Source: Blastocladiella emersonii ATCC 22665 (taxonomy: Eukaryota; Blastocladiomycota; Blastocladiomycetes; Blastocladiales; Blastocladiaceae). From it: a stretch of DNA of 64,000 bases. The notes under the pieces are model-generated. The model was not told the origin of the DNA. It searched no databases and worked only from the letters and a program-made list of their open reading frames with translations. A program made the position numbers and the translations under genes. The stretch covers positions 1,302,001-1,366,000 of the forward strand of contig JANHCV010000011.1 of the NCBI GenBank assembly GCA_025594325.1. The letters are read 5' to 3'. Below are positions 55,201 to 64,000 of this stretch, one piece after another (positions within the stretch are counted from its first letter, which is position 1; every line of letters begins with the position of its first letter).

Positions 55201-55569
55201 TGAGCTGAGACGCTGATATTTTGTGTCGCCAAAGAGCAGGTTGAAGTGGTAGCCGGCGGGATGCGCAGTGCCGTTGTTCAGGTCGTCCATGACAAACTTG
55301 ATGACTCTGAGCGAGATTTCCATGACATTGGTGTAGCCCGGAAAGTCGACGGCAAGGGACTCGGGGCTCGGCAGCACGAGGCCTAGCGTGAGGTTCTGAT
55401 ACGCATTGGCACATGATGTGTGTGCGAGAAGCACAATGAACAGATGCAAGAAAATGTTGATTCGTCGAGGCGAGAATGGTGCTGATGCATGCTGCTGCCA
55501 GTCTCTTCTCGCTCGGGACTCGGACAGCGAGCTCGCCGTGCGGCCAGCTACCTGTCGTAGGAAATGCAT
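52286..55569 (-). CDS. GABA-B-like class C G-protein-coupled receptor with C-terminal PH-like domain
   Basis: Eleven exons (55569-55110, 55054-54952, 54895-54814, 54743-54136, 54080-53628, 53566-53564, 53508-53293, 53231-53180, 53114-53064, 52993-52733, 52672-52286) give 891 residues. A signal sequence (LHLFIVLLAHTSCANA) leads to a periplasmic-binding-like ligand domain with LTLGLVLP, ALLGEWSSSNTIPIAL, CSGSATSDELSS, YPLFIRTISSDSYQ and ARNFNW, as in GABA-B and related receptors; no cysteine-rich linker is seen. Seven membrane segments follow from about residue 440, with SYSLTLSSLWIRSYRLWKIF at TM3. After a Gly/Ser linker the last exon encodes a PH-like fold (GFLRRWQNRDVVLLSAEGLL, then ERTKWVAAFQA). 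Every junction keeps phase. The ligand is unknown. Confidence 0.85.
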
Positions 55570-55824
55570 TAGGTTGCGTATGACGGCTAAGAATAAGGCA
55601 TGGTACAGACGTGGAGTTGCCCCTCAGCATGTGGCGCGATCAAAGCGGGGTCCGAAACGCGTCTCGCACCTGCCACGTCTGATCGCGTCAAAACGCGTCT
55701 CTCGCGTTCGGTCGCGCCAGCAAAACAGCAAAACTGCTCCCTCGTTCTGAGGGTTATTTCTTTCGAAGATTTAACGCGCACAGCACCGTTGAATTCGTTC
55801 AGTTGACAATTTGAGGTCAGTTCA
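55570..55824. promoter_or_regulatory. 5' region of the receptor gene
   Basis: About 255 bases upstream of the receptor start. It contains two AAACGCGTCTC-like motifs (near 55658 and 55690) in otherwise moderate-GC DNA. Their role is unknown. Confidence 0.3.
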
Positions 55825-56650
55825 AAGGGAGTGAAACCTTGTCGCGTCGGCCAACTATGCTGCCGGCCGCACACCTCCAACGCGCCGTGCTCGTCCCTAT
55901 GTGCGCTCCATTCACTCCTTTTATCAGGCAAATGCATATTTTCCGTGTGGCAAGCACACTGGTTGATCAAAATTTGGCGCTCAATCTCGCGGCACGGGCA
56001 AAATCGTGCTTCCCCTGCACATCAACGGTTCCACTATGGCACGCGTATCACTACCGGGCGCGTAACGCGGGATAAACCGAGCCATGTGGCTTGGGGCGGT
56101 GTAAACGTACGGTAGCACGGACAGTCGCGCTTAGACGGATGAGCCGCGAGCTCGCGAATGCCGCAAGCCGTACTGAGTGAAAGGGGAGGGCGAAGGCGAT
56201 TGGCGGTGTTTCAACTGGATGCAGCCGCAATCCCAGTGACTACGGCCACGATGAGCGGTACGTAGTCTCGTGCATCGCGAAGGCCAGTGCAGGAAGCGAC
56301 TGTCATGGGTCTCAGCAAAACGGCTCAAAAACCCAGTGTAGCGAATGGCTGCCAGTAGTTTGAATAGAAATTCTTTCCTACAACGCCTCGCTTGAACCTT
56401 CGTCCGACGTCAACGCCGCCTTGATCCGGCTGATGACAGACATCACGACCGTGATGTCTGAGCTCTCCTGGTGTACCATCTGCGTCTTTTCCGTCTTGCG
56501 TCGTCCCACCACACATAGAAACTTCACGCCTCGATATCTTCAAATCTGGCCAAATCGAAGTGAATGGAGCGCACATAGGGAAGAGCACGGCGCGTTGGAG
56601 GTGTGCGGCCGGCAGCATAGTTAGCCGACGCGACGAGGTTTCACTCCCTT
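55825..56650. mobile_element. Putative non-autonomous DNA transposon or MITE-like element with 92-bp TIRs
   Basis: Terminal inverted repeats at 55825-55916 and 56559-56650 are 92 bases each with three mismatches by my alignment; the outer ends read AAGGGAGTGAAACC. The 642-base interior has no long open frame and no transposase motif. I see no clear target-site duplication in the flanks (TTCA on the left, CGCT on the right), so it could also be an old insertion or a plain inverted duplication. It lies in the spacer between the receptor and adenylate kinase genes. Confidence 0.6.
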
Positions 56651-57220
56651 CGCTATCGTGCCCGAACTTTGGTGGCGTCAGGATGGAGTTTGACGGTTTC
56701 GTTCCGCACGACTGACTGGTCGGGAACTCGTTCCGTGATCCGAGTTCTGGTGACGTTCCTGAGCCGGCCAGTCAAGGCGTCCGCCGCACAGCCGTCCAGC
56801 GGCCGGAACCGTGGCGCGACGGGCACCTTAAAAGATTTTGTGGCTCGACACAGCCGTCGGCCGTTGTTCGTTCTCTGCCTACGCGCGAAGTGAGTGTGCG
56901 CGACGCGACGCGTCGGACGCGAGACAATCAGGGCACGTGGTTGCGAGACATCAGGTGACGCGATTTGTGTTGCATCACCGCATTTAGCGCTTGGGCGCCC
57001 CCAGGGACCGGGGCGCGTGAACCAGCCCGTGAACGGCCGGCGACCGGCGACCACAACACGGCCGACCCGCGTTCGCGCTCCCCTCCGCTGCCCCGTTGCC
57101 TCCGCTGCTTCGCGCTTCGGTATGCATCAACACTCGCTGCAAATGACTGCACTGCTATGAAGACACACGCTGACGCCGCCGCCGCGGTGAACCGCCGTCG
57201 GTAGCCCCTCCCTCGACACC
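56651..57220. other. Upstream region of adenylate kinase
   Basis: About 570 bases without a gene. An ACGCGTC motif lies near 56905 in a run of GCGAC words. The right half is GC-rich and pyrimidine-rich before the ATG at 57221. Short open frames have no recognisable content. Confidence 0.4.
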
Positions 57221-58095
<875 letters not shown>

Positions 58096-58210
58096 GCCTC
58101 GCTCGCTCGCCCGCAGCCGTTCGGTTGTCCTCTCGTCCTACTCTACCCCACCATCACTTACTTGACCCCTCTCGCTTGCTCTCCCCTCTCCCCTCGATAC
58201 TCCATTCGTT

Positions 58211-58216
58211 ATTAAA
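58211..58216 (+). terminator. Possible polyadenylation signal of ADK1
   Basis: ATTAAA about 115 bases after the ADK1 stop, in the 134-base gap before the converging DTD1 stop. Motif and position only. Confidence 0.3.
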
Positions 58217-58229
58217 ATGCGATTTCTAT

Positions 58230-58834
58230 TCACTTGCGCTGCTTCGAGTCGAGGATGATGGTGACTGGCCCATCGTTGACGAGCGCGACCTGCATCATGG
58301 CCTGGAACACGCCGTCTACGCGAGCACGAGCTCGTTAGTTCCCACTCTTCTCTGCGCTGTCACAAGAGGGTGCTTACCGTGGATCTTGTCGCTCGCGTAT
58401 CCCTTGCGCATCTTCTCGAGGAACCCAGCGTACATGTCGCGGGCGCCGGCGGCACCCATGGACCCGTGGAAGTCGGGCTTGTTGCCCTTGGCCATGGACC
58501 CGTACAGCGTGAACTGCGACACGCACAGGATGTCGAGGCCGAGGTCCTTGGCCGAGGACTTCCACGCCGCGCCCGTGGCCGCGTCGTCGAACAGACGCGC
58601 CGCGAGGAGCTTGCGCACGCTGCGTTGGTCGCCGGGTTGGTGGTCAGGTCAGTTTATCGGTGGCTTCCTGTAGCCGTGACGATGGCCGACCCGTCCGTAC
58701 ATGTAGTTGACGTCGTCCTCCGTGTCGTCGATGGCCAGGCCGACCAGGACGCACAGGCCGCGGCCAATCTTTGACACGATGGCGCCGTCGACGGTGACGC
58801 TGGCCTCGGTGACGCGCTGGATGACGGCGCGCAT
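58230..58834 (-). CDS. DTD1: D-aminoacyl-tRNA deacylase DTD1
   Basis: Removes wrongly attached D-amino acids (and glycine from tRNA-Ala) from tRNAs. Exons 58834-58701, 58619-58378 and 58315-58230 give 153 residues, the normal family length. The start [17 protein letters not shown], the active-site motif [17 protein letters not shown], and the second motif VNDGPVT near the C-terminus are all present. The last intron has one of the few GTAAG donors in this window. Confidence 0.94.
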
Positions 58835-59179
58835 GATGGTTCGTTCGATTCGTTGAGGATTTTTGCGAGAGCAAAGACCGGACCCTGGACCGGACCCAAG
58901 TATAGGCCGCGGCCATGTCCCGCCCGCCTCCACGTCCCGCTCCGACTCAGCGGCGCGTGGCGCACCGCGACCGCGATGCGATGATCCGCGAGACAGCCCA
59001 GCGAGACGAAAACCAGCGTCACACCCACTCAGCTGACCGCGATCACAACACGGAACCGCGGTTTTCGCTGCGCCGTGTCGCTGCTGGGCACCGCGCGCGG
59101 AACTCGCCGCCATCATCCCTTGCACGGTCATCGGCCACGACGAAGCAAACGCACCACCCCCTGCAACGTAATCAACACC
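58835..59179. other. Divergent promoter region, DTD1 / TOM22
   Basis: 345 bases between two divergent starts. No gene and no clear TATA-like element seen. Confidence 0.45.
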
Positions 59180-59712
59180 ATGGTCCGCCTCACCGACATC
59201 CACGACGACGGGCACGCGTCCGACGCCGACTACGTGAGCACCGACTACGAGTCGGACGCCGAGTCCGAGTACTCGGTCACGGACGAGTCGCTGCTCGACC
59301 GCGTCGCGGCGCTGCGCGACATTGTGCCGCCCGAGCTCCGCTACGCCGTCGCCGACAAGGCCGCCGCGCTCGCCGGCTTCGGCAAGGCCACGGCCTTCTT
59401 CCTCGGCCGCGCCGCCTGGGTCCTGTCCACCACCGCCATCGTCATGGTCGCCCCGCTCGTCTTCGAGATGGAGAAGGACAACCACATGGAGCTGCTCGAG
59501 CGCGAGCAGATGATGCGCGAGCAGTCGTCCAAGCAGGTCCGTCTCCGTCCCCTCCGGGTCTCGCGACGCGCATCCCCGCTTACCCCCGCCCCACTCCGCG
59601 CGTGTAGCTCATGGGCGGCGCTCCCGGCGTGGGACCCATGGTCGGCGCCCCTGGCGTCGTCGGTGCACCCGCGGGTGGCGCGCCCACCGCCATCGTGCCG
59701 CCGGGCTTCTAA
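59180..59712 (+). CDS. TOM22: Mitochondrial import receptor subunit TOM22
   Basis: Exons 59180-59536 and 59608-59712 give 153 residues. The N-terminus is strongly acidic (many Asp/Glu/Ser), as expected for the cytosolic presequence-binding part. Then come [17 protein letters not shown], a single membrane helix within [17 protein letters not shown], and a short intermembrane-space tail. That order, and the conserved [14 protein letters not shown] wording, match Tom22. The last exon is Gly/Ala/Pro/Val-rich. Confidence 0.85.
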
Positions 59713-60207
59713 GCTCGGTCACGACGTCCGATTTTTGCTACTTGTTTCTACCATCTGCCGTTGCCCACACACCACCACCGTATCGTATATATATTTCCAC
59801 CTGTGTACTCATCGCGCGCGCACTGGTCTCCCCTCCCGCTCGAGCGCGCTCGACTCGAGCCACCTTCGCGTGCTTCAATACGAAACTCATGCTGCCGCAC
59901 TTGACCCGCTGCACCGCTCGGACCTCATCGCATCGATCGACAAACTACCTCGTCAACGTTTGAGGGGATCCACCATGAGCTGTTCGGCCTTCATGCGAGA
60001 TGGGCCCCTAGCACCTCGTCGTCGCGGCGACCGACCATGTTCTGGCCGTGCAGCTTGTCAGTCATTGCGAGCGTCACGCTGGGGTTGACCTGCTGGCCGG
60101 GTCCCATGCGACGCGACGCGTCCTGTCCTGCGACGCGTCGTCACCTCGCGACCCTCCTCTCTCCCACGAACCCAACACCACTTGAAGCAAACGCAATCGA
60201 ATGAACC
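59713..60207. other. Intergenic region after TOM22
   Basis: About 500 bases. Contains an AT-rich patch (TATATATATTT near 59785) that may belong to the TOM22 3' end, and two GCGACGCGTC motifs (near 60114 and 60131). No gene supported. Confidence 0.4.
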
Positions 60208-62098
60208 ATGGACTCGGTGCAAACTGAAGCCAAGCTCGCAATCCCGCAACTCGTCGAGTCTGTTCTCGTTCGCGCCGTGCACCTTCATGACCGCCACGAC
60301 TGCGCTGGCATGCTTGCATAACGTCATGCCGCCTACGGCCATTCCCGGCGTGACTGGTGCCGTTCTGGACCGCTGCTCGCACTTCACTCTTAACAAGGCG
60401 ACTGCAGCAGGTGACCTGGAGATGCTTCAGCGCTGGTCCCGGCACGGACGCATCCGGGGCTCGTTCGCGAGCTTTCGGTCCATTTACCGGGCGCTTCTTG
60501 ACGGTAACGACACGGTGGTCGCCTTCTGGCGGGACCGTTACCGCGCGACCCAGCACCGCGCGCGTTCCCTTGGCGACCAGCGACTCGAGGTCGCGCTCGC
60601 TGTGCACGAGCCCCGCCCGCTCCTCGGCCCCGCACCAGGCGATGCCGTTCTCGCCGGGGTGTTTGACAAGATCTCGGCTGGTCAAATCAACGCGCTTGTT
60701 CTCAAAAGCAAGCGACTGACACTCGAGGGTATCGACATCCTCAACAGCGCGCTTGCGTCCCCAAACCAACGCGGGAACGCGTCTCGCTTGTCTGCTGCGA
60801 CCTGAACACGGCCCGCGTGCTTGCAATCCGCCTGCCCAACTCCGTGACCTCGCTCGACCTCAGCATGCTGGTGCCGCAGCGTGGCCTCGGCCGACTCTTC
60901 CAGCAACTCCCGCCGCTGCTGACCACGCTCCGCTTGCAAGGATGTAAGCTGTCCCCGGCGCTTCTCGTCCAGCTTTTCGCTCATCTTCCCGTTTCGCTCC
61001 CGTTGCTCGCGACCCTCGATTTGTCCGATAACGAGTTTGACTCGGACGCCGTGTCAGCGTTTGCGATTGCTCATCTGCCTCGACTGGAGCGGCTGCTGCT
61101 TGGTCGCTGCCTCAAGGGCGATCGATACCAACGCGTCGCTGCTTCTGGGCCAACTTACGCTCGGCTTGGTCGAACTTGATCTCTCGCGAGTCCGAGGCCA
61201 AGGCGCTTCTTCGTGGCAGCAGTGGGATGTCTTCTTTGTTCGGTTTCGGCGGCTGTCGCTTCTCAGCAAGCTCTCGCTGGACGAATGCATCGTGCCCTTG
61301 TCGCGCCTGGTCCGCGTGCTCCCGGCTTCAATTCAAGAGCTTTCAGTTGGCGGCGGGCATCTCAATGACAGGTTCGCATCTGCGCTCGCCGACGACCGCT
61401 CGCAGGCCACACTGCGCAACCTACGCAAGCTCAAGCTCGGCCCTACGATCTTATCCACAAGCAACCGCTTCGCCGCGAACTTGGGACACGTACTACCCCC
61501 GTCCCTGACGAACCTCGAGATTCACGGGTACAAGGTGCCCCCAATACGCGAAGGCACGGTGGCCCTCCAGCGATGCATCCAATCTCTCACAGCTCGGGAA
61601 ATTCTCCACTCGCTCAAAATGGTCGATTTCGACGCTCGATCGCTCGGCTTTGCGCGTCTCGCTATCGCGCTGCCCAGGACGCTCCGCGAGCTCGAACTCG
61701 CTTCGAGGACGTGCATTCAAGACTTGGCGCCCTTGTTTGCTCACTTACCCATCGGCCTCACCCACTTTGCAGTCGGCAACACCGGGTTCGAGCCTCAAGC
61801 CAGCCACGCGCTCGCCGCGTGGCTCCGGCGCGCAACTTCGCTAACGCATCTCTCGCTCATTTCGTGCTACCTGACCTCCGAGGCGACGGGACTGATCGTT
61901 TCGGATCTCCCCAGCTCGCTCAGGATGATTCTTTTGGGCGGGTTCATCGACTGGGATGAGCAGGTCATCATCAGCGCGTTCGAGTCGCGCGCGCTTCCTG
62001 CAATCTCCGTCATCCACCTCGGCCATCCGCGCTGCAGTGCGCGGTTGACGGCGGAAGGACGAGGCCGCATCCAGCGGTTTCTCAAACGCGGTTATTGA
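60208..62098 (+). pseudogene. Frameshifted leucine-rich repeat gene
   Basis: One protein-like sequence is spread over alternating frames: MDSVQTEAKLAIPQLVESVL from the ATG at 60208, then a frame change near 60310-60330 to PPTAIPGVTGAVLDRC and onward, another near 60770 to VCCDLNTARVLAIRLP, and a third near 61120 to LGQLTLGLVELDLSR through the stop at 62098. In each segment the translation is coherent: an ankyrin-like helical N-terminus, then leucine-rich repeats such as LLTTLRLQGCKL, LATLDLSDNEF, LSKLSLDECIV, LTNLEIHGYKV, LTHLSLISC. No intron of normal size with GT-AG ends explains the shifts, so this is a decaying gene or contains sequencing indels. The last frame alone keeps about 320 codons open. 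Confidence 0.65.
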
Positions 62099-62687
62099 TC
62101 GAGCCCGTTGCTTGCTTGCTTCGGCTCGGACACCACCACCGCGCCGCCACCCTCACCCCGATGTCGTGCGCGATCGCGGTGTGATGTGGATTGCTCATGC
62201 AACCTTGCACAAACACCACTGCGAACATCCTCTGAAACAATGAAGAACCTTCAGTAACTTCGTGCACGCGTTGTTTCGCCACGGCGACGTCATGCACGCC
62301 TCGCCGTTCAGTGCAGCCGTCTGGTCCACGAGTGAGCCCCACGAGTGGGCCTGGCTCAGCTCCCTTTCAACGCGTCGAGGGGCCGTGCTTAACAGCGCGG
62401 GGCACGCCTGTTGAACGACAGTTGGTTGGGGAACGTGTGCGAGAGACTCGAGGGACGCGACCAGAAAACATGTGACAGGTCTGAGACGCGTTGCGCCACA
62501 CGCTGAGGCGAGTCTGCTCCGCCTGGACGCCGACTCCCCCCTCCCTCGGCTGCTCGCTCTCTCAGGTCCCAAGCCAAATACGATACTGAGTGAAGAATGA
62601 AATTCTATCTACAAGCGGTGTAGGCGAGACGATGCCATGCCACGTCCTTCGTCATCAAAATCCATCGATCGTATCACCACCACCAAA
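62099..62687. other. Intergenic region between converging LRR relic and CDC4
   Basis: About 590 bases. Two ACGCGT motifs (near 62369 and 62486). Frames are short and unconvincing; nothing else seen. Confidence 0.4.
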
Positions 62688-64000
62688 CTAGCGACCACGC
62701 CTGGCGCGACCGCGCGACGTGCGCTGCGTCTGGCTCCCCTCGCCGGCGCCACCGCTACTACTTCCGGCGGCGGCGGGGAACGCCGAGGACGACGACGACG
62801 CGGACGCGGACGACTGGGTGCCAAGCGACTGCGTGTCGAACGAGGGCTGCGGCGGCGGCCGCTGCGTGAGCTCCACGTCCTCCTCCTCGTCGTCGTCGTC
62901 GTCGACGAAGATGACCTCGTTCTGCTCGTTCCCGTCCTCCTGCATCAGGTCATCCTCGTCGTCGTCGTCGAGCGGACGCTGCGTCAGGAGGATCGAGTTC
63001 TGGTTCGACGACTCGACGTACTCGGGCGGGCCCGACTCGCCGGCGCCCGCGGGGACCGCGGGGTTGCGCGTCGCGGCCGACGACATGAACCCGCCGACGA
63101 GCGAGACGAGGTTGGCGCGTTCGCTGCTGCTGCCAACACTGCTGCCGGTTCCAAATGGCGAGGCCGAGGTGCGCGTGCGCGACTGGTGGTAGTGGTGCTG
63201 CTGCGAGCGGAACGTCTGCGGGATCGAGGGCGGGAGCGACGGCGGGACAGGGCGCGACGCCGAGGCCGACGATGACGACGAAGACGAGCTGGGCAGGACC
63301 GAGGCCGTACCGCGGCGGCGCGCGCTGGACGCGGGCGGCGGGACGGGCGAGGACCCAGCCTCGGACATGGTCGCGTCGCCTCCGGCCGCGGCCGCCGTGT
63401 TGATAATCTCGACGGCGGTGGGCGGAACACGGGCGGAGTCGCCCGAGACGCCGGCGTGGGGCTTGGAGGCGGGGTCAAAGTCGAGGACAATGAACTCGGT
63501 GCGCTGGTTGCGGTTGACGGCGGCGACGCACCACCGCTCGTTGATCTGGAGCCGCCACACGTTGGACACGTGGGTGGCGAGGTCGCGCACGACGCGGCCG
63601 GTGCGCGGGTTCCACAGCTTGATGGCGCCCTCGGACCCGGACACGATCTTGTGCCCGTCGAACTGGAAGCACGTGATGGCGTTGGTGTGCGACGCGAGCG
63701 AGTGCACGAGCGAGTTGTCACGCGTGTCCCACACGCGCAGCGTCGAGTCGGCCGCCGCCGACACGAGCCAGTCGGGCGTGAGCTCGAGCAGGCCGACGAG
63801 CGACGTGTGGCCCTCGAGCGTCGCGAGGCACGTCCCGTTCTCCACGTCCCAGCACTTGACCTGCGAGTCCATGGACCCGGACCAGCACCGGTCCTTGCCG
63901 TCGAACACGATCGAGTACACCTTGTTCCCGTGGCCCGTCAGCTCGTGCTTGCACTTGCCCTCGACCACGTCCCACACGCGCACCGTGTTGTCGTACGACC
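62688..64000 (-). CDS. CDC4: SCF ubiquitin ligase F-box/WD40 subunit CDC4 (C-terminal part)
   Basis: The gene enters from the right edge; about 437 C-terminal codons are present, no intron seen. WD40 blades read NTVRVWDVVEGKC, SGSMDSQVKCWDVENGTC, HTSLVGLLELTPDWLVSAAA, DSTLRVWDTRDN, KIVSGSEGAIKLWN and a last blade with WCVAAVNRNQRTEFIVLDF. The phrases HTSLVGLL and LVSAAADS and the ending ILDF-like strand fit Cdc4/Fbw7, which recruits phosphorylated cyclins, CDK inhibitors and other targets to SCF. The F-box would lie outside the window. After the propeller a ~250-residue disordered tail is Ser-rich then very acidic and ends in an RGRARRGR patch, longer than in yeast. Confidence 0.88.
   Translation of the reverse strand, partial: SYDNTVRVWDVVEGKCKHELTGHGNKVYSIVFDGKDRCWSGSMDSQVKCWDVENGTCLATLEGHTSLVGLLELTPDWLVSAAADSTLRVWDTRDNSLVHSLASHTNAITCFQFDGHKIVSGSEGAIKLWNPRTGRVVRDLATHVSNVWRLQINERWCVAAVNRNQRTEFIVLDFDPASKPHAGVSGDSARVPPTAVEIINTAAAAGGDATMSEAGSSPVPPPASSARRRGTASVLPSSSSSSSSASASRPVPPSLPPSIPQTFRSQQHHYHQSRTRTSASPFGTGSSVGSSSERANLVSLVGGFMSSAATRNPAVPAGAGESGPPEYVESSNQNSILLTQRPLDDDDEDDLMQEDGNEQNEVIFVDDDDDEEEDVELTQRPPPQPSFDTQSLGTQSSASASSSSSAFPAAAGSSSGGAGEGSQTQRTSRGRARRGR

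Overview
The window reads as a gene-dense, GC-rich fungal nuclear region with about 30 protein genes on both strands. Introns are short (about 50-75 nt) and mostly begin GTACG or GTGCG. The core genes are fungal or opisthokont: PPG1, CAF1, PRP18, GAR1, FCF1, FES1, CDC4, TOM22 and a STE7-type MAPKK. A CEP78-like centriole protein and a GABA-B-type class C receptor sit beside them. That pair suggests a flagellated (zoosporic) fungus; Blastocladiomycota (Allomyces/Blastocladiella/Catenaria type) is my best inference, not a proof.

Layout. 0-12 kb: the 5' end of a secreted-protein gene, a cytochrome P450, PPG1, a multi-pass membrane protein, CAF1, a D-Ala-D-Ala-ligase-like ATP-grasp enzyme, a truncated PRP18 copy and an Elongin A-like gene. 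12-25.7 kb: mitoribosomal bS6m, GAR1, a MED11-like protein, gamma-tubulin complex GCP2, FCF1, a MAPKK, CEP78, a small membrane protein and an F-box-like/EF-hand protein. 25.8-31.3 kb: the full secreted protein, relics of the ATP-grasp and Elongin A genes, and intact PRP18. 32-46.5 kb: a C2/poly-Q protein, a 905-residue leucine-rich protein, FES1, a very large (about 2,200 residue) acidic protein and an S/T-P-rich protein. 46.5-57 kb: sparser and apparently less GC-rich, with an FHA-pseudokinase, a GABA-B-like receptor ending in a PH-like domain, and an 826-bp element with 92-bp terminal inverted repeats. 57-64 kb: adenylate kinase, D-aminoacyl-tRNA deacylase, TOM22, a frameshifted leucine-rich gene and the 3' part of CDC4, which runs off the right edge.

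Most genes are unrelated housekeeping neighbours, arranged as divergent or convergent pairs with short spacers; I see no operon-like pathway cluster. Themes that recur are RNA processing (CAF1, PRP18, GAR1, FCF1), the centrosome (GCP2, CEP78), signalling (MAPKK, PPG1, FHA-pseudokinase, class C receptor) and SCF/F-box proteins (CDC4, the 905-residue protein). The most notable large-scale structure is a rearranged segmental duplication: the 7.8-12.2 kb block keeps ATP-grasp and Elongin A but has a broken PRP18, while the 28.2-31.3 kb block keeps PRP18 but has broken ATP-grasp and Elongin A. All exon joins were made by eye from reading frame, GT-AG signals and family motifs. I saw no tRNA, rRNA or CRISPR array.
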